From IMG/VR virus record IMGVR_UViG_3300037069_001238, positions 1 to 43,764 of that record: 43,764 nucleotides of DNA; one strand, given 5' to 3'. Positions 38,498-43,764 of this stretch are shown piece after piece. Under the pieces are notes generated by a model. That model was not told the origin of the DNA. It was given only the letters and a program-made list of their open reading frames with translations, and made no database searches. The stretch's first letter is position 1. Every line of letters begins with the position of its first letter. Source of the DNA: a virus. A program made the translations under genes and the position numbers.

Positions 38498-38678
38498 AGT
38501 ACAGCTCGCATTATCGGTCTTACGCAAGCACATCGTGCCGGTCATCGGCATCGTGTTAATAGTCCTGAACGCCTTGATCGCCAACGGCGACATCAGCCTG
38601 AGCGCCCATACCGTCGATCTACTGAACGCAGTATTGGCCGCCGCCGGTCTCGGCATACTCCACAAGAGGACGGTCTAG
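38490..38678 (+). CDS. Probable holin, 62 aa
   Basis: Two hydrophobic segments, about residues 14-32 (IVPVIGIVLIVLNALI) and 40-57 (VDLLNAVLAAAGLGIL), with a basic C-terminus (HKRTV). Size and topology are typical of small class II holins that open the membrane at the end of infection and let the endolysin act. SD GGAGAG lies 8-9 nt upstream. Confidence 0.72.
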   Translation: MSKVQLALSVLRKHIVPVIGIVLIVLNALIANGDISLSAHTVDLLNAVLAAAGLGILHKRTV

Positions 38679-38680
38679 CC

Positions 38681-38947
38681 ATGGAACGGCAAGCGTGTGG
38701 ATACCAAGATATTTGCCCGCTTGCCAACACCAAGCGAGGCTGCTTCGAGGATATACATCACGAGTTTTGGCCGAAGCGTCATTACCAGACGCCGTTAGAA
38801 AAAGAGTTCCGCGAACTGGACGAAAACAAAGTCCAGATGTGCCGGTGGGAACACGAAGACTTGCATCGGTATGAACAACCCCCCGAAAAACCCTCCAGAG
38901 AAGAAATGATAAACGCTCTAGCCAGCCTAGCGGTACAGGAGGCATAA
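38681..38947 (+). CDS. HNH-like zinc-site protein, 88 aa
   Basis: Three cysteines (residues 6, 12 and 21), then DIHHEFWPKRHY and CRWEHEDLHRYE: the spacing of C-C-C...DxHH...H...H resembles a small family of phage HNH-like proteins that carry a structural zinc ion. The catalytic His pair of a real nuclease may be HH at 26-27. Activity is uncertain. Confidence 0.62.
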   Translation: MERQACGYQDICPLANTKRGCFEDIHHEFWPKRHYQTPLEKEFRELDENKVQMCRWEHEDLHRYEQPPEKPSREEMINALASLAVQEA

Positions 38948-38950
38948 GTT

Positions 38951-39628
38951 ATGAGCGAACGGTTACCGGATGACGAAGATCCTTACATGCGGTTGGAAAT
39001 GGGGGACGGCGAGTTCTTTGACGCCAGCCCCGCTAACACTTCCGCCTACTTATACACGGCAAAGTATTTAGAGTTCAGCCATATTGAATTGGATTTGGGC
39101 GAAACCGAAGAAGGCGCTCGCCGTGTCATGTGCTTTTTCCCCGACCATGAACAGTACGAGGCGATGGCGGCATTCATAGCGAGGTATGGCTTCCCGATAC
39201 TGGTGAACCTCCAGCATGTTGATGATTACGTCATAGACGCCTATATCGAATGGCATGACCGGAACGGGGCGGAAGAATCTGCCCCACCGCGGATTATGCC
39301 CGAACCGTTGCTATTGCCTCCTCCCGAAGAAGGCCGGGGAGAAGCTACCGAACTCAGCGGTAAGGAAATGGAAGGCTTAACCGCCGTGAAAGCTAAATAT
39401 GAGGCCGAACAGACGGTGTTGGCTAATCTACCTATGGACGAACGCAGCGTATGCCTGCGAGCCTTAGCGGCAGCCAGAGAGGAATGGCTGCCCTACCACA
39501 TTGAGGATATGCGGGCCGACCGCCGCTCCATGAAACATCGATTAGGAGCTGCCGAGTTATTGCAGCCAATCGACATATTGCTAGACCAATTATATAAGAT
39601 TGACCACCCAGAGGAGGCGCAGCAATGA
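38951..39628 (+). CDS. Hypothetical acidic 225-aa protein
   Basis: Acidic, soluble, with a beta-rich N-terminal half (about residues 10-110), a Pro-rich linker near 115-135 and a helical C-terminal half. No family recognised. It overlaps the DUF1599 gene by ATGA, so a shared transcript is clear. Confidence 0.65.
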   Translation: MSERLPDDEDPYMRLEMGDGEFFDASPANTSAYLYTAKYLEFSHIELDLGETEEGARRVMCFFPDHEQYEAMAAFIARYGFPILVNLQHVDDYVIDAYIEWHDRNGAEESAPPRIMPEPLLLPPPEEGRGEATELSGKEMEGLTAVKAKYEAEQTVLANLPMDERSVCLRALAAAREEWLPYHIEDMRADRRSMKHRLGAAELLQPIDILLDQLYKIDHPEEAQQ

Positions 39629-39924
39629 TGATGAATAGTTTTGAGCAGGCAGCCCATACTGCGGCGCTGGAGGCCGCAGAATTGGTCGTTCGGAAGCAGC
39701 GGGATTACGGTGAGGGGAACATCTTACACTCTGTGGTGCTCCCGGAAATCGCTATCGCGGTACGCCTGACAGACAAGATAGCCCGGCTTGTCAATTTAGT
39801 CGAAAAGGGCGTTACCCCCAAAAATGAGAGCCTACAGGACACCGCCAGCGACATTATCGGCTACGGTCTCATCTTGAAAATGGTTCTGGACGGGACATTT
39901 ACGCTCCCCATGGAGGACAAGTGA
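39625..39924 (+). CDS. Nmad1/DUF1599 family protein, 99 aa
   Basis: The pattern KQRDYGEGNI, AVRLTDKIARLVNLVEKG and ESLQDTASDIIGYGLI is the nucleotide-modification-associated domain 1 (DUF1599), a MazG-like helical fold with conserved acidic residues. Such proteins are tied to nucleotide metabolism or modified-base pathways in phages. Three ATG codons open the frame; the first is used. Confidence 0.83.
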   Translation: MMMNSFEQAAHTAALEAAELVVRKQRDYGEGNILHSVVLPEIAIAVRLTDKIARLVNLVEKGVTPKNESLQDTASDIIGYGLILKMVLDGTFTLPMEDK

Positions 39925-40982
39925 TGGAAGAACAGGGACGGCTCACGGGATATTCAGAATATGAAATGATAACCAAGAACGCCGAGGGGGAGGCGGAACG
40001 TCATCTCTTACACGCCAAACGCTACACGATAGACCAGCCGATAACTGAGAACGACATACGGGGCACGTTCGTTACCCAAGCCCATCCGACAGTCATTAAC
40101 CACTCCGAGTATGAACCCATCCAACGCAACCACGAACTGATAGGGGTTATCCCCGACTTGCAGTACGGCTTCCGGCGGATAACCGAGGAAGTATTCGAGC
40201 CCCTGCACGACCCTAGGGCCTTACAGGTGGCACGTTTGGTACTGGCTGACCTCAGACCCGACACCATTATTCTCCAAGGGGATTTATTAGATTTTTCGGA
40301 GTTATCTAAGTATGAAGCGGACAGCAAACATTTTGGCGATACCCTCCAAGTCAGTATCAACGGGCTACACCGTTACCTTGCAAGTCTCAGGGCAGACAAT
40401 CCAGATGCGCGTATGGTCGGACTCGCCGGGAATCACGAAGCTCGCCTGGCTAAGTCAGTCCTCCGCCACAACGCCCAGCTTGCCAACATCAAACGGGCAA
40501 ATATGCCTGAAGAATGGCACGTCAATTCCGTTCCCTTCTTACTAAGAATGGACGAACTGGGGATTGAGTGGTACGGAGGCTATCCGGCGAACGAGTATAG
40601 GCACTCCGACACCTTAACCTTCATACACGGGCAGCAGGTGCGCTCAGGAGGCTCGACGGCAGCGTTATACAGCAAACAGCACCCCGATACCAACGTGGTG
40701 TTTGGGCACATACACAGGCTTGAGGCACATAGCCGTACCGACAGGGACGGCAATCAGTACTCGGCTATATCCTTTGGGGCTTTATGCCGCAATGACGGCT
40801 CAGTACCGAGTTACTACAACGGTATTGATGAAAAGGGGCACGTCGTCAAGCGCTACGAGGATTGGCAGGTCGGCATGGGGCTGCTTCGAGAGTACCCCGA
40901 CGGCTACCTAGAAGTACAGCCTGTCCTTATTAAGAACGGCGTGGCACGAATTAACGGCAAGGAATACGACGGGAACGCCTGA
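39924..40982 (+). CDS. Calcineurin-like metallophosphoesterase, 352 aa
   Basis: All key motifs of the two-metal phosphoesterase core appear: IPDLQYG (residues 77-83), QGDLLDF (118-124), AGNHE (168-172), FIHG (233-236) and FGHIH (260-264). Such enzymes hydrolyse phosphodiesters of nucleotides or nucleic acids (SbcD/Mre11- and DR1281-like relatives). ATG 39924 overlaps the upstream TGA; a GTG at 39921 is also in frame. Last gene of the rightward block; a hairpin terminator follows. Confidence 0.87.
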   Translation: MEEQGRLTGYSEYEMITKNAEGEAERHLLHAKRYTIDQPITENDIRGTFVTQAHPTVINHSEYEPIQRNHELIGVIPDLQYGFRRITEEVFEPLHDPRALQVARLVLADLRPDTIILQGDLLDFSELSKYEADSKHFGDTLQVSINGLHRYLASLRADNPDARMVGLAGNHEARLAKSVLRHNAQLANIKRANMPEEWHVNSVPFLLRMDELGIEWYGGYPANEYRHSDTLTFIHGQQVRSGGSTAALYSKQHPDTNVVFGHIHRLEAHSRTDRDGNQYSAISFGALCRNDGSVPSYYNGIDEKGHVVKRYEDWQVGMGLLREYPDGYLEVQPVLIKNGVARINGKEYDGNA

Positions 40983-40999
40983 CCGAACCACATATAGTA

Positions 41000-41023
41000 A
41001 AGAGACCCCTGATGAGGTCTCTT
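41000..41023 (+). terminator. Terminator at the end of the rightward block
   Basis: AAGAGACC (41000-41007), loop CCTGATGA and GGTCTCTT (41016-41023): a perfect 8-bp stem 18 bp after the stop of the metallophosphoesterase gene. The T-run is short. It separates convergent transcription. Confidence 0.65.
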
Positions 41024-41047
41024 ATCGGCGTCGCTACCTTAAGTATA

Positions 41048-41143
41048 CTACTTTTCCCAATAGAACGGTCTGAACCAGTAGGGGTGTATGCCCATCAGTT
41101 CGGATTCAGGGTAATCATAAAACGACAGTTGTTGTGACTTCAT
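41048..41143 (-). CDS. Small 31-aa aromatic peptide
   Basis: Strong SD (AAGGAG, about 8-9 nt before the ATG). The peptide is rich in Tyr, Phe, Trp and Pro (MKSQQLSFYDYPESELMG, ending FYWEK). The next 180 bp upstream (41144-41323) hold no gene but include a minus-strand TTGACA (41299-41294) with no good -10. Good SD and isolation make it a plausible microprotein. Confidence 0.5.
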   Translation of the reverse strand: MKSQQLSFYDYPESELMGIHPYWFRPFYWEK

Positions 41144-41323
41144 ACTTACATCTCCTTCGTGGGAGCGGAGTGTACGCTATGTGTGGCGTAGGGGCTATAA
41201 GGTATCTCACATATTATGCGTTAATAGTACGTGGAGCTGGTACCCCGTTCGGTCGAAACCTTAAGGGGATATATCAATACCAGCTTCATCTACTGTCAAC
41301 GGGTTTCCCACTTATATTATACC

Positions 41324-41677
41324 TCAATGCTTAATACCGTCTATCTGCCCATCTATGTAGCCTTTTTTATAAGCTTCTACTTGTTCTTCGTGGTTGGCGC
41401 TGTCCTGGCGCTGGAGAGTACTGAGACGGTCACTGATATGGCGCTGACTCACAACTTGTATGCCAGGCAAAAAGCCACCGGCGTCACCCGCCACTAACCG
41501 CAACTTTTTCAGCTCATCTATCACTGCCTCATTCGTCTCCGATGCGATGCGGGCGAGCACCTTATCAGTCTTCTCGGGGTACGCATCGAACCCAGCAGGC
41601 GACCACCATCCCATTGTCTTGCTGATATGCTCGCGCTGCTTCCGCTCCGCTGCGCTGTCTGCGGTATGGTCATTCAT
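41324..41677 (-). CDS. Hypothetical 117-aa protein under a LexA-type box
   Basis: Begins MNDHTADSAAERKQREH and is helical, with a VLARIASETNEAVIDELKKL segment and a C-terminal GYIDGQIDG. It is the only gene whose upstream region carries a palindromic CGAAC-N4-GTTCG box (41694-41709), which suggests DNA-damage control. The first 8 codons are near-identical to those of the short frame at 41809. Function unknown. Confidence 0.7.
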   Translation of the reverse strand: MNDHTADSAAERKQREHISKTMGWWSPAGFDAYPEKTDKVLARIASETNEAVIDELKKLRLVAGDAGGFLPGIQVVSQRHISDRLSTLQRQDSANHEEQVEAYKKGYIDGQIDGIKH

Positions 41678-41693
41678 GATATAATGTCCTTAG

Positions 41694-41709
41694 TCGAACG
41701 AAAGTTCGA
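41694..41709. promoter_or_regulatory. LexA/SOS-type palindrome
   Basis: TCGAAC-GAAA-GTTCGA is a perfect 6-bp-arm palindrome matching the Gram-positive (DinR-type) LexA box CGAAC-N4-GTTCG with one deviation in the centre. It lies 17-32 bp upstream of the ATG at 41677. Its half-site CGAAC is the same as in the phage-wide GAACA element. Confidence 0.7.
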
Positions 41710-41716
41710 ATGCTAA

Positions 41717-41809
41717 TCAGGCCAAAAAAGCACCGATAAACCGGTGCTTTTTTGTTGGTTCATTAAAGTAGCCTTTTCGATTTAAGCTGTCTGCGGTATG
41801 GTCGGTCAT
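41717..41809 (-). pseudogene. 30-aa frame: duplicated gene start running into a terminator
   Basis: Starts MTDHTADSLNRKG by ATGA coupling to the previous gene; its first 8 codons copy those of the gene at 41677. The rest is encoded by the terminator hairpin itself. It looks like a 5' remnant left by a deletion between repeated gene starts. Confidence 0.5.
41724..41753. terminator. Bidirectional terminator ending the leftward operon
   Basis: AAAAAAGCACCG (41724-41735), 6-nt loop, CGGTGCTTTTTT (41742-41753): 12-bp perfect stem with T-runs on both strands. It ends the long leftward operon that begins near 4757 and crosses the join. Confidence 0.93.
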
Positions 41810-42063
41810 AACTGCTCCTCGCTGTCTATAAGTTTCTTGGGGATACGCTCTATCATTCCGAATGATTGCCCATATTCTTCGCTGGGGGTGCTGAGTCGGG
41901 AAGCTAGAACTATACACAAGTCATCTTCATAAACTTTGTAGCCAACCTGCGTAACGTGGTAAGCCTCGTCCTTGCCAAAGCTCTCCAATTCTTCCTGACT
42001 TACCCACGACCCCTGATTATTATGTGCGTCAACCCAAGTAATCCTTAACAGGTCATAGCTCAT
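41806..42063 (-). CDS. Hypothetical 85-aa protein
   Basis: Pattern SYDLLRITWVDAHN...GSWVSQEELESF...VTQVGYKVYEDDLCIVLAS resembles a small beta-rich phage protein of unknown function often found in early operons of actinobacterial and firmicute phages. The start shares bases with the preceding stop (TAATG). Confidence 0.72.
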   Translation of the reverse strand: MSYDLLRITWVDAHNNQGSWVSQEELESFGKDEAYHVTQVGYKVYEDDLCIVLASRLSTPSEEYGQSFGMIERIPKKLIDSEEQL

Positions 42064-42311
42064 TACAATAGCCCCTTCGCTTTTAGACTCGCCTCAATCT
42101 CACTGATGGCGGCGTTGTAGCCCTCTTCCCAGTCATATTTATCTGCCCCATAGATGATTTCTTTCTTCTCCGGCATCCCCGACTGGATGGCGGCGCGGAT
42201 GAGGGACATGATTTCGTCAAGCTTCTTATCGGTAATCCAAACATTACATGCAGCGCCAATTTTCTCCCGCAATCCATCGTCATGGGCGCTGTCAGGCAGG
42301 GAGGGGGTCAT
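42063..42311 (-). CDS. Hypothetical 82-aa protein with repeated leader
   Basis: Begins MTPSLPDSAHDDGL; the segment SLPDS is encoded by a sequence repeated at 42690-42713 and 43405-43432. The rest is helical (KKLDEIMSLIRAAIQSG). ATGA coupling upstream. No family recognised. Confidence 0.7.
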   Translation of the reverse strand: MTPSLPDSAHDDGLREKIGAACNVWITDKKLDEIMSLIRAAIQSGMPEKKEIIYGADKYDWEEGYNAAISEIEASLKAKGLL

Positions 42312-42661
42312 GCCGCTACCTCCGACCAGTTGCCGTTCTCAGCTAGCTCCAGGTTGCTCTTGATTTTGCCTGCCAGCGTTGCCATCTGCTCAATAAAGTA
42401 CGCCGGAACTGGCTGCGTCGCGTTCGCAGACTCCTCATTCATCAGCCCGGCAATATGGAGCAAGATTTCAACGGTCTTCAGCTCCCCCTGCAGCTCTGCG
42501 ACTCGCACGACATTGGCGAACTGCTTCTCAACAACTACCCACAAGTCATCGAGCACCTGCTGGCTGGCGATATCACCCAAGCTGCGGCCGGTGTGCTTTA
42601 ACGCCGCCTCATCTAATGCGTACCGCAACTCTTCGTTTCTGCTTACCCAGTCTATTCTCAT
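42308..42661 (-). CDS. Hypothetical helical 117-aa protein
   Basis: Start at ATG 42661 is chosen because GGAG lies 5 nt upstream; a GTG at 42667 overlaps that SD. Helical (LRYALDEAALKHTG, VRVAELQGELKTVEILLHIAG). No family recognised. Confidence 0.7.
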   Translation of the reverse strand: MRIDWVSRNEELRYALDEAALKHTGRSLGDIASQQVLDDLWVVVEKQFANVVRVAELQGELKTVEILLHIAGLMNEESANATQPVPAYFIEQMATLAGKIKSNLELAENGNWSEVAA

Positions 42662-42663
42662 AC

Positions 42664-42714
42664 TCACTCCTTTCCCTCATTACTCGTTATTAAGCTGTCA
42701 GGTAGGGAGATCAT
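42664..42714 (-). pseudogene. 16-aa frame: remnant with SLPDS leader
   Basis: Begins MISLPDSLITS and starts by ATGA coupling to the repeat-protein gene upstream. Its first codons are shared with the genes or frames at 42311 and 43433. Probably a coupling frame or 5' gene remnant. Confidence 0.4.
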
Positions 42715-43373
42715 GCCGCCTCAAGCAGTTCGATGAGCTCATCAGCACATAGTTGGTACTCTGCCGACCATGCCGACCGTGCCGCCGACTCTGCCGCCGA
42801 CCATGCCGCCGACTCTGCCGACCATGCCGCCGACCGTGCCGCCGACTCTGCCGCCGACCGTGCCGACCATGCTGCTGACTCGTCCCATACGCCTGTCTTA
42901 ATAGCATTCTCGTGAAGAGTTAATACTCCCCGGATGGCACTCACCACTTGTTCTTTCAAGCTATCGGCTATGTCCAGCGCTAGCACCCGGTCGATGTTCT
43001 GCGACAGGATGAAGGCGCAAAACTTATATTTCACCGGCCCCAGGTCGGCTCCCACGGGAACCGCTTGGCTGAACCGCAGCGGCCACTTCTTAGCTTCTGC
43101 AACAGGCAAGCCTTCAAAGATTGTGTCTTCCAGTCTGGCCAGCCACTCCGGTATGCCTAACTCCGTCTCATAGACTGCATGGTCGGAGGTGCTGTACCGC
43201 TTATGGTGCAATCGGTTCAGGGAGCGGACGGAACACCCCACCGCACAACCCTTCCAGTTCTTGCCTGTGCCTTTGCCGTACGTACCTTGTAATATCTGGT
43301 CGGCTTCCTGGTGCTTCTTGATTTCGCACACAAAATCCTCTTTAAGTTTGGTATCTCCTAAATATGCTTTCAT
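42711..43373 (-). CDS. Phage protein with Ser-Ala-Ala repeat tail, 220 aa
   Basis: The N-terminal 160 residues (NWKGCAVGCSVRSLNRLHH, GIPEWLARLEDTIFEGLP, FSQAVPVGADLGPVKYKF) match a conserved but uncharacterised phage/bacterial family. Residues about 165-206 are repeats of SAAxSA with W, E or R in the variable place (SAAWSARSAAESAARSA), a tail that commonly follows this domain; it should form a long amphipathic helix. SD GGAG precedes the ATG. Confidence 0.78.
   Translation of the reverse strand: MKAYLGDTKLKEDFVCEIKKHQEADQILQGTYGKGTGKNWKGCAVGCSVRSLNRLHHKRYSTSDHAVYETELGIPEWLARLEDTIFEGLPVAEAKKWPLRFSQAVPVGADLGPVKYKFCAFILSQNIDRVLALDIADSLKEQVVSAIRGVLTLHENAIKTGVWDESAAWSARSAAESAARSAAWSAESAAWSAAESAARSAWSAEYQLCADELIELLEAA
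42758..42884. repeat. Degenerate GCCGAC/GCCGCC tandem repeat inside the 220-aa gene
   Basis: Short units of GCCGACNNT and GCCGCCGACNNT alternate, with NN giving Trp, Arg or Glu codons on the minus strand. It is the second low-complexity, GCCG-based repeat in the leftward operon, but less regular than the one at 611-802. Confidence 0.8.
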
Positions 43374-43385
43374 ATTCTTCTCCTT

Positions 43386-43433
43386 TTACTTAGTGATTAG
43401 TGGGGCGCTGTCAGGCAGGGAGGGGGTACTCAT
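43386..43433 (-). pseudogene. 15-aa frame: remnant with SLPDSA leader
   Basis: Reads MSTPSLPDSAPLITK, starts by ATGA coupling to the stop of the 95-aa gene and ends before the SD of the 220-aa gene. Shares an 18-bp sequence with the start of the 42311 gene. Confidence 0.4.
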
Positions 43434-43717
43434 ACTGCATCCTCTCTGTCCCACAGAGGCATAAATCCCCCTCTAGCACGTTCTACAAGTTCTTTGATTT
43501 CAGAGTCGGTCAGTACCCATAGATGCTGCCTAAAGAGAATGATATTGCCTTCCGGCTGCATCACCCATTCCTTCTTCGCAGAGAGCATCAGGCCCATATC
43601 TATAGCTCTCTGTGCCTTTTGACGGTCAATCATCTTCTGACCGTCGCGCTGGTTCAGGGTATCCCTATCTACACCGAACTGGGTCGTAAACTCTACATTG
43701 TTGCGATACAGTTTCAT
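43430..43717 (-). CDS. Hypothetical 95-aa protein spanning the circular join
   Basis: Soluble, beginning MKLYRNNVEFTTQFGVD; RQKAQRAIDMGLMLSAKKEW and a following strand-rich stretch suggest a small winged-helix-like or adaptor fold. The gene start is duplicated at 80. An AGGGGAG SD precedes the ATG, which overlaps the stop of the upstream gene. Family not recognised. Confidence 0.72.
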   Translation of the reverse strand: MKLYRNNVEFTTQFGVDRDTLNQRDGQKMIDRQKAQRAIDMGLMLSAKKEWVMQPEGNIILFRQHLWVLTDSEIKELVERARGGFMPLWDREDAV

Positions 43718-43763
43718 ACATCTCCCCTCTTACTTGCCACGGTGCCGCTGTCTGTGATGGCTT
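43638..43763. repeat. Terminal direct repeat (circular join), copy 2
   Basis: Second copy of the 126-bp sequence at 1-126. It covers the start codon and first 26 codons of the leftward gene 43430-43717 and the last codons of the gene at 77-379. Confidence 0.93.
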
Positions 43764-43764
43764 C

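Noticed and set aside
41000-41030. Hammerhead ribozyme because of a CTGATGAG sequence
   Set aside because: The motif lies in a simple hairpin loop; the GAAA segment and the other stems of a hammerhead are missing.
42733-42915. Rightward Ala-Asp repeat frame (60 aa) or CRISPR array in the repeat at 42758-42884
   Set aside because: The repeat units are 9-12 nt, without spacers, and belong to the coding sequence of the leftward 220-aa gene.

Overview
The window is a complete or nearly complete genome of a temperate tailed phage. Bases 1-126 recur at 43638-43763, so the contig closes into a circle of about 43.6 kb, and one gene crosses the join. The host is not identified. Canonical sigma70-type promoters, frequent Shine-Dalgarno (SD) sites, a GH25-type lysozyme and a Gram-positive-type LexA box (CGAAC-N4-GTTCG) make a Gram-positive or related bacterium the best guess.

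Layout. (1) A leftward operon runs from 4757 to 1, across the join, to a bidirectional terminator at 41724-41753. It holds about 26 small genes, many coupled by ATGA overlaps. Recognisable products are an SSB-like protein with the DDIPF tip, a DUF1064 nuclease-like protein and several zinc-finger proteins. Two genes carry extreme low-complexity repeats. (2) 4758-5976 has no convincing protein gene. It holds the 3' part of a tRNA-Gln-like sequence (probable attP), terminators, a direct repeat and leader structures. It leads into a tyrosine integrase at 5977. (3) A leaderless LexA-DNA-binding-domain repressor gene without a protease domain (7165-6743) converges on the integrase. To its right is a second leftward operon of small genes (8784-7276) with a consensus promoter at 9074-9102 and a strong terminator at 7222-7270. 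(4) From about 9820 to 40982 nearly everything reads rightward: a ribbon-helix-helix protein, small proteins, a HAD phosphatase, small and large terminase, portal, two large virion-type proteins, scaffold, SU10-type major capsid protein, surface and fibre proteins, a two-domain glycosyltransferase, a methyltransferase, two HNH homing endonucleases, tail proteins, a lysis module, a PLD-family protein, an Nmad1/DUF1599 protein and a metallophosphoesterase.

Main novelty. A 16-bp asymmetric element, GAACA-N6-GAACA (consensus GAACAWAWTACGAACA), occurs exactly six times and once in degenerate form. The six exact copies each lie just upstream of a rightward transcription unit (start codons 9872, 13533, 21356, 26005, 30258, 35107). 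Five sit 10-14 nt after a sigma70-like -10 box and one fills the 17-nt spacer of its promoter. They divide the whole rightward region into six units and look like operators of a phage-wide repressor circuit, comparable in concept to the stoperators of mycobacteriophage L5. Two candidate binders are encoded: the truncated LexA-like protein and the RHH protein, whose own promoter carries the element.

Other points of note are a two-gene membrane-protein cassette inserted backwards between the virion genes with its own perfect promoter (a moron), a 32-unit hexanucleotide repeat with three alternative codons in almost equal number, and repeated 5'-gene remnants in the leftward operon. No DNA polymerase, helicase or primase was recognised, so replication probably uses host enzymes.
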